Shown: positions 16,135 to 23,991 of the stretch, in pieces | Position numbering within the stretch: the stretch's first letter is position 1 | Layout of the letters: every line of letters begins with the position of its first letter | Assembly: GCF_023264855.1 (NCBI RefSeq) | Contig: NZ_JAHFUW010000002.1 | Span: 62,001-126,000 of the forward strand | DNA length: 64,000 nt | Source of the DNA: Herbiconiux sp. | GTDB lineage: Bacteria; Actinomycetota; Actinomycetes; Actinomycetales; Microbacteriaceae | Direction: 5' to 3' | Made by a program: the position numbers and the translations under genes | The notes under the pieces: model-generated | What the model saw: only the letters and a program-made list of their open reading frames with translations | Database searches by the model: none | Told to the model about the DNA's origin: nothing

Positions 16135-16589
16135 CAGTGGTCCGTCCTGGTGCGGCGATCCGGATCGGCGGTGAAGCGCACGCCGGTGAGCGCTCGGGGA
16201 GTGATGACGAAGTAGTTCCACTTGGTCGAGCGAGTGAAGGTGTGCAGTGCACCGACTCCGGACGCTTCGATCTCCGCGTCGACATCGAGGCGTCGGGCGG
16301 TGCCGCGCAGCACGACGCTCCACCGCTGCCGGTTCTCGGTGCCGTCGGTCTCGAACGCCACTCCGGACCTCTCGGTGAGACTGACGATCTTCGTTCCGGG
16401 GGCGCTCCTGAAGTAGAGGAGGTGGTCGTTCACGAGGTGATTGATGGGGAAGATGTCGGCGCCGGCGTCGTCGGTGACAGCGAGACGGCCGAAGGTGGAT
16501 GCGGCCAGCAGACGCCAGCACTCGTCCTGATCGAGCGTCTCGACCACGTCGGCGGCGTCGATCTCGTGGGGGCGGGTCGTCCAGCTCAT
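16134..16589 (-). CDS. Pyridoxamine 5'-phosphate oxidase-like FMN split-barrel protein
   Basis: A 151-residue protein of the PNPOx-like/nitroimidazole-reductase-like class. The core reads ECWRLLAASTFGRLAVTDDAGADIF, PINHLVNDHLLYFRSAPGTKI (substrate/flavin strand pair) and RWSVVLRGTARRL. These proteins bind FMN or a deazaflavin and reduce small molecules. Related small flavoproteins occur in mycobacterial DosR regulons, so a redox role during dormancy is likely but not proven. It is sandwiched between two BON genes, with a 4-nt overlap upstream and 1 nt downstream. It is a paralogue of the product of 17089-17511. Confidence 0.8.
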   Translation of the reverse strand: MSWTTRPHEIDAADVVETLDQDECWRLLAASTFGRLAVTDDAGADIFPINHLVNDHLLYFRSAPGTKIVSLTERSGVAFETDGTENRQRWSVVLRGTARRLDVDAEIEASGVGALHTFTRSTKWNYFVITPRALTGVRFTADPDRRTRTDH

Positions 16590-17068
16590 AGGTGGCTCCT
16601 GAGGATTCGAAGGTTGTTACGGAGGGCGTGGACGGCGGGATGCCGCAGGATGATCCGGCCGGCGAGGGCTCGCTGCTCGGGCGAGGGGACCGTCCCGTCC
16701 AGGTGCACCGTGGCTCCGATGGTCGATACGTAGATCCGTGTCGGATCGATGACCTCGTCGGATCGCACTGCCTCGAGAAGCTGCTCGCGCAGATCCTCGG
16801 GGTAGGGGTCCGTGGGAACCTGGATGCGGTTGTCGACCGAGACGACGTGGGCGAGGCCGAGCATGCGTCGTTCGATGATGCGACGCTGGTGCCCGTGCTG
16901 CAGCGTCCCCTCCAGCACGACACGGCCGTCGGGGTCGACGAGGATTCGGATGTCGTCGGCGGGGCTTCTGAGCAGCCAGGACAGGATGCCCTCGGCTCCG
17001 CGGCGGATCTCGACGTCTACTGCGTGACCGCCGGCCTGCGTGGGGGCGATCCGGTCGATGAGAGTCAT
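16586..17068 (-). CDS. Two-BON-domain protein
   Basis: This 160-residue protein has two clear BON domains (LVDPDGRVVLEGTL near 52 and YVSTIGATVHLDGTV near 120), with VVSVDNRIQVPTDPYPEDLREQLLEA between them. The N-terminal third resembles the end of a first, degenerate BON unit (AVDVEIRRGAEGILSWLL). It is shorter than the three-domain relatives. The start ATG at 17068 has TGGAGACC upstream; codons before it overlap the upstream FMN-barrel gene. Its stop overlaps the next gene by 4 nt (ATGA). Confidence 0.8.
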   Translation of the reverse strand: MTLIDRIAPTQAGGHAVDVEIRRGAEGILSWLLRSPADDIRILVDPDGRVVLEGTLQHGHQRRIIERRMLGLAHVVSVDNRIQVPTDPYPEDLREQLLEAVRSDEVIDPTRIYVSTIGATVHLDGTVPSPEQRALAGRIILRHPAVHALRNNLRILRSHL

Positions 17069-17088
17069 GGGGTCTCCAGCCTGGGGAC

Positions 17089-17511
17089 TTAGTAGCGGTC
17101 GGGTTCGGGTCCGCGCTGGAAGGCGCGGCCGCTGAGCGTGGCGGGGCGGATGCGCACCCACCGGTACTTGAGCGTGGGAAGGAACGGGACGAGCGGCAGC
17201 GCGTCGGCCGTGTCGATCTCGCTCTGCTGCTGCAGTTCCTCGGCGGGGCCCTTCACCACGACGCTGTAGGCGGCACGGTCGTCGACGTGGTCGATCTCGA
17301 ACACCACGTCAGGGTGGATGGTCAACTCCAGCAGTTTCGTGCCCGGGGCGGTGCGGAGGTAGAGAACGCCGTCGGAGACGACGTAGTTCACCGGGAACAC
17401 GTCGATCTCTCCACCCGCGTTCACGACGAGGCGCCCGAGCGTATTCTCGCTCAGCCGCTGCCAGCACTCCTGCTCGCTCAGTACCTGCACGGCGTCGATG
17501 GTGTCGCCCAT
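17089..17511 (-). CDS. Pyridoxamine 5'-phosphate oxidase-like FMN split-barrel protein
   Basis: A 140-residue flavin split-barrel protein, first gene of the BON/FMN-barrel operon. Motifs: ECWQRLSENTLGRLVVNAGGEIDVF, PVNYVVSDGVLYLRTAPGTKLLEL and AYSVVVKGPAEEL, parallel to those in the paralogue at 16134. The ATG follows AGGGAAGGGAACAGC, a strong ribosome site. A DosR-like box is centred 61.5 nt upstream of the ATG with a candidate -10 (TAGAAC) between, so this gene probably reads out the DevR signal for the five genes down to 14756. Confidence 0.82.
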   Translation of the reverse strand: MGDTIDAVQVLSEQECWQRLSENTLGRLVVNAGGEIDVFPVNYVVSDGVLYLRTAPGTKLLELTIHPDVVFEIDHVDDRAAYSVVVKGPAEELQQQSEIDTADALPLVPFLPTLKYRWVRIRPATLSGRAFQRGPEPDRY

Positions 17512-17566
17512 TGCTGTTCCCTTCCCTCGTGGGTTCTAGTCAACGGGCGGGTGCGTCTTCTCCAGT

Positions 17567-17578
17567 GGTCTTTGGTCC
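17567..17578 (-). promoter_or_regulatory. DosR-like box upstream of the FMN-barrel/BON operon
   Basis: The minus strand reads GGACCAAAGACC within CGTGGGACCAAAGACCAC. Its centre (17572.5) is 61.5 nt before the ATG at 17511. The 156-nt gap 17512-17667 contains nothing else recognisable. Confidence 0.6.
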
Positions 17579-17667
17579 CACGCGCCACGAGTCTGCTGTT
17601 CGGCGAACCGGAATCACGCGGCGATCGTCCCCGAACGCGGGGAGGTCTTCGAGCAGCGATAGTCGGG

Positions 17668-18249
17668 TCATCGTTCTCCGAGCCGGCTCTCTTGATGCAG
17701 ATCGAGCTGGCCGGCGAGATGGGCGCCCCAGTCGGCGGCGTCGGTCAGTTGCCCGTCGATCAGGCGGTGCGTGCTGTCGATGAGGAAGTCTCGTGGGGGC
17801 AGGAGGGGCAGGTAGCCCATGGCGCGCATCTCGCGGTCGATGCGGCGGGCAGCCGAACCGGTGAACAGCCGGGGTGCTTTCCCGCTCCGTGTGGAGAAGG
17901 AGGCGAAGCTTTGCTGTCTCGACGCTCGCGGGAGCGCCCGCAACAGTTCCCGCAGACCGCGTGTGACGTCGGGGCAGTCGAACACCAATACTCCGTCGCT
18001 GCGTTCGGCGACCTTCTTGGCTTCGGCTCGCGTCGTCTCTGAGCTGAGCCCGAACGCGTGGGTGGGTCCTCCGGCGACGATCACGTCGGCCTGCGCCAGG
18101 TCGGCGGGTCCTGCGTCGACGCTGTTCATGATCGTGACGTCGGCGACCGGGCGGAGCCGGCCGGCGATTGTCTCGGCGACGTGTCGGGTGGCCCCGAACA
18201 TGGACTCGTAGAGAACGATGACTCGGGTGCGTGCAGCCGTCTCGTTCAT
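17668..18249 (-). CDS. Flavodoxin family protein
   Basis: This 193-residue flavodoxin starts TRVIVLYESMFGATRHVAETIAG, the FMN phosphate-binding loop; GGPTHAFGLS near residue 60 is the second flavin loop. The C-terminal half (LFTGSAARRIDREMRAMG, DFLIDSTHRLIDGQL) is intact, unlike the remnant at 9050. It would carry electrons or bind FMN in the cytoplasm. The ATG overlaps the upstream DLH-like gene by 4 nt, making it the last gene of the operon 19519 to 17668 (BON, DLH-like, flavodoxin) whose promoter carries a DosR-like box. Confidence 0.85.
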   Translation of the reverse strand: MNETAARTRVIVLYESMFGATRHVAETIAGRLRPVADVTIMNSVDAGPADLAQADVIVAGGPTHAFGLSSETTRAEAKKVAERSDGVLVFDCPDVTRGLRELLRALPRASRQQSFASFSTRSGKAPRLFTGSAARRIDREMRAMGYLPLLPPRDFLIDSTHRLIDGQLTDAADWGAHLAGQLDLHQESRLGER

Positions 18250-18836
18250 GATGGCACCTGCTGAGGCGGTGTGAGGGCGGCGTCGAACCAGACCAGCGCG
18301 CGGCGCATCGACCGGTCCACGTCATCCCATGTCAGTGGCGCGTCGAGGGTCGGAGTGCACTCCAGCACGCGCGCCCCGGTGCGCTCGATCTCCGATTCGC
18401 CCGCGCTGACGATTCCGGGTAGTGCGCAGGTGGCGATCGCTTTGACCTCGTGGTGGTCAGCTGCAGGAATGGCGGCCGTCGCGGCCTCACCGATCGCGAA
18501 CACGCAGATTCCGGTCTGGCCGCGCCGGTCGGAGTCCGTCAGCACGGCCGCGAAACGCTCCACCAGGAGCGCGGGGAGCTCCTGTGTTCTGACTGTCGTC
18601 TCCTCGGGGGTGAGGAGATCGACCGAGAGGGTACTGAATCCGTGTTCATGGGCTGTGGCGCAGAGGAGCTCGTCGTTTCGGCCGAACCGCGAGTACGCGG
18701 TCGGGTAGGCGATGACGACGAGGCCCTTCGCATCCGGTTCCGTCTGCAGTCGTCCCTCAATGACACCGACGTCACCGGGGTAGACGAGGTCCACTCCCTC
18801 ACCAGGCCAGTGGCGGTCGGGCGATGTCGTGATCAT
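18246..18836 (-). CDS. Dienelactone-hydrolase-like alpha/beta protein lacking the nucleophile
   Basis: The 196-residue sequence follows an alpha/beta-hydrolase layout: GLVVIAYPTAYSRFGRNDELL (strand 3 and oxyanion region), HGFSTLSVDLLTPEE, then GICVFAIGEAATAAI where the nucleophile elbow GxSxG should be. The serine is replaced, so hydrolase activity is unlikely. Similar DLH modules occur in mycobacterial DosR-regulon proteins fused to phosphoribosyltransferases; here the module stands alone. The start ATG (18836) overlaps the BON gene stop by 4 nt, and its stop overlaps the flavodoxin start by 4 nt. In-frame codons upstream are a shadow of the BON gene. Confidence 0.65.
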   Translation of the reverse strand: MITTSPDRHWPGEGVDLVYPGDVGVIEGRLQTEPDAKGLVVIAYPTAYSRFGRNDELLCATAHEHGFSTLSVDLLTPEETTVRTQELPALLVERFAAVLTDSDRRGQTGICVFAIGEAATAAIPAADHHEVKAIATCALPGIVSAGESEIERTGARVLECTPTLDAPLTWDDVDRSMRRALVWFDAALTPPQQVPS

Positions 18837-19519
18837 CGCACGCCCCGGGCATCGATGTCGATCTGGTTGTCGACGTGCTGCACGTGAGGTGAGTTCCAGG
18901 CCGCGCGTTCGGCTTCGCGCCGTTCCTCGTAGGAACGCACGGTGCCGGTGAGGCGAACCGTGGTGTCGCTGACGGCGACGGTGATGTTGCGGGCGTCGAT
19001 GAGGGCATCCCTGCGGAGGGCGTTTCGGATCCGTTCTCCGGCATCGACGGCAGAGACGCGGCGGGTCAGGACGATCCGGTTGTCGACCAGCCGCACGAAC
19101 TCCACGTTCTGCACAGCCTTGCGGGCAGCTCGGCGCTGGTACTCCCACTCCACGGTGCCCGTGAGAATCACGGCGCCGTCGTGGACGGTCGCGGTCACGG
19201 CTCCGCTGGGCAGGGTGGTGGTCCAGGCCAGGACGTCGTTGACGCGGCGGGCAATCTCCTCGTCGCTCGCGGATGCTTCGACGGTGCCGTGCACGGTGAG
19301 TTCGTTCGCCACGGTGCGCACCCCCTCGACCCGGAGTGCGGCCTTCTCGGCGGCGATCTTCTCGGGGAGCGACGCGACCTCACCTGCCAGGGTGACGACG
19401 CCGCCGATGACAGCGACTCCGATGGTCGCGGGGTGCACCCCTGGTGTCCAGTCGAGTTCGTCGATGACGGACTGCTGGAGTCCTCGGTCGGTGGGCGTGA
19501 GAACAGGTGAGGTGGACAT
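18833..19519 (-). CDS. Triple BON-domain protein
   Basis: A 228-residue protein with three BON domains: AVIGGVVTLAGEV (near 36), TVHDGAVILTGTV (near 110) and AVSDTTVRLTGTV (near 182), separated by VANELTVHGTV and LVDNRIVLTRRV. There is no signal peptide. The start is ATG 19519; upstream codons run through the regulatory boxes. No clear ribosome site is present, but a DosR-like box is centred exactly 41.5 nt before the ATG, so the transcript may be leaderless. It heads the operon BON, DLH-like, flavodoxin. Confidence 0.85.
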   Translation of the reverse strand: MSTSPVLTPTDRGLQQSVIDELDWTPGVHPATIGVAVIGGVVTLAGEVASLPEKIAAEKAALRVEGVRTVANELTVHGTVEASASDEEIARRVNDVLAWTTTLPSGAVTATVHDGAVILTGTVEWEYQRRAARKAVQNVEFVRLVDNRIVLTRRVSAVDAGERIRNALRRDALIDARNITVAVSDTTVRLTGTVRSYEERREAERAAWNSPHVQHVDNQIDIDARGVR

Positions 19520-19554
19520 GTCCCGATCCTGTTCCGGCGACTTCGACCCGGGAG

Positions 19555-19566
19555 TGACCAAGGTCC
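19555..19566 (-). promoter_or_regulatory. DosR-like box, 41.5 nt before the BON gene start
   Basis: Plus strand TGACCAAGGTCC then ATCCG. The centre (19560.5) is 41.5 nt upstream of the ATG at 19519. It is paired with a second box 44 bp away facing the divergent stress-protein gene. Confidence 0.65.
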
Positions 19567-19598
19567 ATCCGATCTCTGCGGTAGGACGGTGGTCCGTG

Positions 19599-19610
19599 GG
19601 ACCTTGGTCC
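19599..19610 (+). promoter_or_regulatory. DosR-like box upstream of the second universal stress gene
   Basis: GGACCTTGGTCC (within GTGGGACCTTGGTCCG), the most symmetric copy. Its centre (19604.5) is about 39 nt before the start predicted from the -10 candidate TAGCAC (19631-19636). Confidence 0.65.
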
Positions 19611-19687
19611 GTTCTCCCCCTGCGGTGGGGTAGCACTCTGAAGGTCATTCACCAGTGCACGCGGGCCACCCCGAGAGGAACACGCTC

Positions 19688-20587
19688 ATGACCGATCGCA
19701 CCATCGTCGCCGTGGACAACGGCACGGCCGGAGACGCTGCCCTCGAGTGGGCGATCGGTCGGGCTCACTGGGTCAAGGATCCCGTTCTGCTCGTGCACGT
19801 CGTCGAGCAGACCACGCTGGTTCCCGGCAAGACCCTCGGACCTGACCGGTTCGAACGCGCCCGAACACTCCTCGGAACGGCAGCCGGCCGAGTGCGCGAG
19901 GCCGTGCACGGGGTAGATGTCCGAACCAAAGTGCTCACGGGAGATGTTGTACCGGCGCTGATCGCACTGACCGGTCCGGATGCGCTGCTCGTCGTAGGCG
20001 AGACCACCCGAGGCTCCGTGCACGCCGCCGTGGGCTGGTCCGCGGGTGTGCGCGTCGCCACGCACGCGGCCGGGCCGGTCGCGGTGATCCCGATCGACGT
20101 GCGCGAGCAGCGCCGCGGAATCGTCGTCGGTGTCGACGACACCGACGAATGCTTGGACGTCGCCGAGATCGCCGCCGCCGAAGCTCTCGCCACCGGTCAG
20201 GCCCTGCACGTCGTCCATGCCTGGATGGCGCCGAACATCTGGCTCGACACCGCGCCTCTCGATGAGGAGTTCGTCGCATTCCTCGCCGAGCCCCATCAGC
20301 AGCTCCTCGACGACGTCGTCGGCGTCCTCCGCGGCCGCCATCCCTCGCTCGACGTCACCGGGCACGCGGTGCACGGCACCCCGGCGCACTGCATCCTCGG
20401 TGCCGACCCCTTGCCCGCACTCGTCGTGGTCGGCACCCGCGCACGGTCGATGTTCCGACGCCTGTTCCTCGGCTCGGTCAGCCGCGATCTCCTGCTCAAC
20501 CTCGACGTGCCCGCCATCATCGTGCCGACCGCGATGGCGACGCCGAGGCGTGCGTCGGCGTCCGAGGAACGGACGGCCGTGTCATGA
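19688..20587 (+). CDS. Universal stress protein, two Usp domains
   Basis: A 299-residue protein with two Usp domains. The first starts RTIVAVDNGTAGDAALEWAIG and the second starts RRGIVVGVDDTDECLDVAEIA (near 140). The C-terminal nucleotide loop GTRARSMFRRLFLGSVS keeps the final GS but not the second Gly of GxxG. It is related to the protein at 9849, including the phrase LLLNLDVPAIIV. ATG 19688 follows GAGAGGAA. The stop overlaps the start of the small membrane protein gene by 4 nt, giving a two-gene operon like the 7449/8641 neighbourhood. Confidence 0.88.
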   Translation: MTDRTIVAVDNGTAGDAALEWAIGRAHWVKDPVLLVHVVEQTTLVPGKTLGPDRFERARTLLGTAAGRVREAVHGVDVRTKVLTGDVVPALIALTGPDALLVVGETTRGSVHAAVGWSAGVRVATHAAGPVAVIPIDVREQRRGIVVGVDDTDECLDVAEIAAAEALATGQALHVVHAWMAPNIWLDTAPLDEEFVAFLAEPHQQLLDDVVGVLRGRHPSLDVTGHAVHGTPAHCILGADPLPALVVVGTRARSMFRRLFLGSVSRDLLLNLDVPAIIVPTAMATPRRASASEERTAVS

Positions 20588-21045
20588 TCCCCTCGCGATG
20601 GAACCGGGCTCTGACGGGCCTGCTGCTCGGCTTCGTGGGCATCACCGCGATCGCGGGAGGAGCCGCACTCGTCGTCGGCGAGATCAGTGGCGATCAGAGC
20701 GGCCTGCTCGTTCCGGCCCCGTCGTATCTCGAGGGCAGCCCGTTCTCCTCGTATCTCGTGCCTGGCCTGCTGCTGGCCGTGGTGGTCGGCGGTGCACAGC
20801 TCACTGCTCTGGCCGTGCTCGTGCGGCGCCCCGCGTTGGCTCCGGCCGTGACCGCGATGGCGGCGTACACGATTCTGATCTGGATCTTCGTGCAGATGAT
20901 CATCATCCCGTTCAGCCCGCTGCAGCTCGTCTACTTCCTTGCCGGCCTCGCCGAGATCGGCCTGGTCGTCAGCGCCTCCGGAATCCTGAGAGCGGAGGAT
21001 CGACCCGTCGTCGACCGTTCTCCGGCGGACGTCGGCTCGACCTAG
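20584..21045 (+). CDS. Small four-helix membrane protein, paralogue of the one at 8641
   Basis: A 153-residue protein with four membrane helices and a short charged tail. It shares the signature turns YLEGSPFSSYLVPG, VVGGAQLTALAVLVRR and WIFVQMIIIPFSPLQLVYF with the 141-residue product of 8641-9066. It is translationally coupled to the universal stress gene (ATGA overlap), which suggests that the stress protein and this membrane protein act together, perhaps at the membrane. The function is unknown. Its stop codon overlaps the convergent devR stop by 3-4 nt, so no room is left for a terminator. Confidence 0.78.
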   Translation: MIPSRWNRALTGLLLGFVGITAIAGGAALVVGEISGDQSGLLVPAPSYLEGSPFSSYLVPGLLLAVVVGGAQLTALAVLVRRPALAPAVTAMAAYTILIWIFVQMIIIPFSPLQLVYFLAGLAEIGLVVSASGILRAEDRPVVDRSPADVGST

Positions 21046-21677
21046 AGTTCGTCACGGTGCTCAGAACCGAGAACCGCCGCCTGGGTGCGGCGTTCGAGTC
21101 CGAGCTTGCGCAGCATGTTCGAGGCGTAGTTCTTCACCGTCTTCTCCTTGAGCCCGAGCCGCTCCCCGATCTGCCGGTTGGTCAGCCCGTCGGTGATCAG
21201 TCCGAGGATCTGCCGTTCTCGGATGTTGAGGGAGCCGAACCGTGGATCGTCCCGCGACTCCGACCGCACCCGCTCCGAGACCTTCCGCGACGCCGCGGCG
21301 TGCAGGAGCGAACGGCCCGCGGCGACCGCGGTGACGGCGTCGACCAGGCTCGGTCCCCGCACATCCTTCAGCAGGTAGCCCGAGGCGCCGGCGACGACCG
21401 CGGCGACGACCGCGTCGTCGTCGTCGTAGGCGGTGAGGATGATGCAGCGGATGCCGTCCGACCGCGACCGCAGCTCGCGGCAGAGGTCGATGCCGTTTCC
21501 GTCGGGCAGTCGCATGTCGAGCAGGGCGACATCGGGTTGGGTCGCGCTGATCCGGGCTAGGCCCTGAGCGACCGTTCCCGCCTCGGCCACGACCTCGATG
21601 CCGGGAGTGGCCTCGAGAAGGTCGGCGACTCCTCGCCGCACGATCTCATGGTCATCGACCAGCGCCACCCGAATCAT
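21042..21677 (-). CDS. devR: DevR/DosR-type response regulator (NarL/LuxR family)
   Basis: This 211-residue regulator has a receiver domain with acidic pocket VDDH (7-10), phosphoacceptor Asp54 in LLDMRLPDG, the switch Thr in ILTAYDD and Lys in YLLKDVRG, then a LuxR-type helix-turn-helix (GLTNRQIGERLGLKEKTVKNY). Mycobacterial DosR also uses Asp54, and the EKTVKNY recognition helix is the part of DosR known to contact the box. LERRTQAAV at the end is also DosR-like. It is therefore the likely activator acting at the GGACCAARGNCC boxes found through the island. The start overlaps the end of devS by 4 nt. Confidence 0.9.
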   Translation of the reverse strand: MIRVALVDDHEIVRRGVADLLEATPGIEVVAEAGTVAQGLARISATQPDVALLDMRLPDGNGIDLCRELRSRSDGIRCIILTAYDDDDAVVAAVVAGASGYLLKDVRGPSLVDAVTAVAAGRSLLHAAASRKVSERVRSESRDDPRFGSLNIRERQILGLITDGLTNRQIGERLGLKEKTVKNYASNMLRKLGLERRTQAAVLGSEHRDEL

Positions 21678-23398
21678 TGTGACTCGCTCTCGTCGTCAGC
21701 AAGCGGGACATGCCATCGGATGCGGGTGCCGTTCGCCGACGAGGTGACATCCATCGCCCCGTTCAGCGACGCGGCTCGGGCAGTCAGGTTCGCCAGTCCG
21801 CTGCGGTGCGGATCAGGAGGTATTCCGATTCCATCGTCATTCACGTCGACACGGATGTCCGTGGCATCGACCGTGAGGGTCACCTCCACATCGGCGGCAC
21901 CGGAGTGCTTCACGACGTTGCTCAGAAGCTCGCGCACGACGGCGGTCACCTCGTCGGCGAGGGCACCGGTGACGAAGAGGTCGACCGGGCCCGCGAAGCT
22001 CACGTTGACGGGGCTGGGCAGCGCCTTGGAGGCATCGGCGGAGATGTCGAGCACCCGGTGCCGCACGGTCGCCAGCTTGCTGTCCGCCGGCGGGGTGAGA
22101 GCGAAGACGATTTTCCGGATCTGCGCGATGACCCGGTCGATCCTTGTCACGGCCTCGTCGAGACGTGTGCGATCGCTTCCGGCGAGGGTCGGGGCGAGGC
22201 TCTGCAGCTCCAGACCGGTGCCGAAGAGGTCTTGGATGACGTGATCGTGCAGATCGCGTGCGATGCGTCCGCGGTCCTCGAGAACGACCACGCGCTGCTG
22301 GTCTGCGCGGGCGCGAGCCAGCGCGAGGGCCACGCTGATGCGCTCGCCCAGGTCGATGCCGACCTCGAGATCGGTCGGGGTGAAGCCGGGTTGGCCGGGC
22401 GCGCGGGCGGTGACGAGTACCCCCCAGACCGTCGTGCCGTCGGTCAGTGCGATGTAGATCGCCGGGCCGGTCGCCTCGCCCCGGGTGATGGCGAACGGGT
22501 CGGCATCCCGCGCGGCACCCGTGTGCACGGGGGGCGCGATGACCGAAGCTCCGGAGGTGAGCACGTCGGTGGCGAGCGTGATCGCCGCGGGGATGTCGGC
22601 GCCGGCCAGAGCGTCGGAGCCCTCGCCTCGCGCAGCGGCGACATGGACGGTCCCGGGGTGATGGCCGGGCACGAGGATCGTCAGGAGTTGTGAGTCGGAT
22701 CGACCGATCAGTTCATCGGCGAGGGTCGCGTAGGCCCGGTCGATGTCGGTGTCGGCTAGCGCGACCGCGATTTCGGCCGAGGAGGTCATCCACCGTTCTC
22801 TGGTGCGCGCTTCGACGAGGACGCGGGCATGGTCGATGGCGGATGCGGCGGTCGCTGCGAGGGCGCGGACGAGTTGCTCGTCCTCGTCGGAGAAGCCACC
22901 CCGGCGCGGATTGGTGAGGTAGAGGTTGCCGTATACCGCGCCCCGTACCCGGATCGGCACGCCGAGGAAGCCGTCCATCTGCGGATGGCCGGCCGGAAGA
23001 CCAGACGAGCGCGGGTCAGACCGGATGTGCTCGAGCCGTATCGACTGAGGGGTGGCGATCACCGCGCCGAGCAGACCGTGCCCCTCCGGCAGGTGCCCGA
23101 TCCGGTCCACGGCATCCTCATCCATGCCGACGTGGATGAAGGCTTCCAGTCCGTGCCCGTCCGGCGCGATGACGCCGAGGGCGCCGTATTCGGCGTCGAC
23201 AAGTTCGACGGCGGCTTCGACGATACGTCGCAGGACGATACTCAGGTCGATGTCCTCGACGACCGCCTGTGTCGCCCGGAGCAGTGCGCGGAGCCGCCCT
23301 TGTGACTGCTTGACCTCGTTGGCGCGGGCGATGAGCTCCTCGATGGAGCGGTCCAGTTCGGAGCGGGGAAGATCGGGGAATGAGATCGGATCCGTCAC
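21674..23398 (-). CDS. devS: DevS/DosS-type sensor histidine kinase (GAF-GAF-HisKA_3)
   Basis: A 574-residue soluble kinase, the size of mycobacterial DosS. GAF-A covers about residues 55-195 (GMDEDAVDRIGHLPEGHGLLG, GHPQMDGFLGVPIRV, GFSDEDEQLVRALA); His138 in the GHPQM segment aligns by eye with the haem-ligand region of DosS. GAF-B covers about 200-365. The dimerisation/phosphotransfer helix has His384 in RDLHDHVIQDLFG, followed by the ATPase N-box LLSNVVKHSG and G-box NDDGIGIP. It should autophosphorylate in response to a redox, oxygen or NO/CO signal and pass phosphate to DevR. The start is GTG 23398 with GCAGGAGG five nt upstream; longer in-frame codons cross the promoter box. Confidence 0.9.
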   Translation of the reverse strand: MTDPISFPDLPRSELDRSIEELIARANEVKQSQGRLRALLRATQAVVEDIDLSIVLRRIVEAAVELVDAEYGALGVIAPDGHGLEAFIHVGMDEDAVDRIGHLPEGHGLLGAVIATPQSIRLEHIRSDPRSSGLPAGHPQMDGFLGVPIRVRGAVYGNLYLTNPRRGGFSDEDEQLVRALAATAASAIDHARVLVEARTRERWMTSSAEIAVALADTDIDRAYATLADELIGRSDSQLLTILVPGHHPGTVHVAAARGEGSDALAGADIPAAITLATDVLTSGASVIAPPVHTGAARDADPFAITRGEATGPAIYIALTDGTTVWGVLVTARAPGQPGFTPTDLEVGIDLGERISVALALARARADQQRVVVLEDRGRIARDLHDHVIQDLFGTGLELQSLAPTLAGSDRTRLDEAVTRIDRVIAQIRKIVFALTPPADSKLATVRHRVLDISADASKALPSPVNVSFAGPVDLFVTGALADEVTAVVRELLSNVVKHSGAADVEVTLTVDATDIRVDVNDDGIGIPPDPHRSGLANLTARAASLNGAMDVTSSANGTRIRWHVPLADDESESQ

Positions 23399-23483
23399 AG
23401 GGCCTCCTGCAGCCTCAGCGCGAAAGTACCACGCCGGGGCCCCCACTACTACGGCCCGCGGCATTCGGTGGTCAGTCACCGAT

Positions 23484-23495
23484 GGACCAAAGCCC
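23484..23495 (+). promoter_or_regulatory. DosR-like box between devS and the DUF1003 gene
   Basis: GGACCAAAGCCC followed by CATCG. The centre (23489.5) lies 42.5 nt before the ATG at 23532 (leaderless geometry). It also lies about 50 nt from a candidate devSR start (minus -10 TAGTAG), allowing autoregulation. Confidence 0.6.
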
Positions 23496-23531
23496 CATCG
23501 ACGCCGCGTGGGAGACGCAAGAGTCGACAGT

Positions 23532-23978
23532 ATGAAACGACCGCTGACCAACTGGCACACCCGTGCGCGCGAGAATCTGACCGCGGGCGAACGCGCCGCC
23601 GACCGCCTGCGGAACGGGATGGGCAGCTGGCCCTTCGTCACCGTCTTCATCGCCCTGATGCTGATCTGGTTCGTGCTGAACTCCCTCGACAGCGCGTGGG
23701 ACCCGTACCCCTTCATCCTGCTGAACCTGTTCCTCAGCATGCTGGCCGGCCTGCAGGGCGCCATCCTGCTCATCGCGGCGAAAAGGCAGGACACGATCGC
23801 TGCCGCGCTGGCCCAGCACGACTTCGAGACCAACGTGGCCGCCAAGCAGGAGATCGAGGAGCTGATGGCGATCAACCGCACCCAGCTCGCTCTGCTGGCC
23901 GAGCTGAGCTCCGGCCGCACACCGCGCGACCCGGCCGGACTGCCGCCGTTTCCCGCGCCGGTGTCGGCTGGTCGGTGA
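23532..23978 (+). CDS. DUF1003 membrane protein
   Basis: This 148-residue protein has the DUF1003 core: ERAADRLRNGMGSWPFV, a membrane helix VFIALMLIWFVLNSL, the WDPYPFILLNLFLSMLAGLQGAILL helix pair and AKRQ, then a helical tail. The family is widespread and uncharacterised; members are small bitopic membrane proteins. ATG 23532 has no ribosome site and sits 42.5 nt from the centre of a DosR-like box, so a leaderless transcript under DevR is likely. In-frame upstream codons run antisense through devS and are not coding. Confidence 0.85.
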   Translation: MKRPLTNWHTRARENLTAGERAADRLRNGMGSWPFVTVFIALMLIWFVLNSLDSAWDPYPFILLNLFLSMLAGLQGAILLIAAKRQDTIAAALAQHDFETNVAAKQEIEELMAINRTQLALLAELSSGRTPRDPAGLPPFPAPVSAGR

Positions 23979-23991
23979 CGTCACAGCGCCC

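Noticed and set aside
17084-17094. GGGACTTAGT resembling half of a DosR-like box
   Set aside because: It is only a half-site at the stop codon of an FMN-barrel gene inside an operon, so no promoter is expected there.
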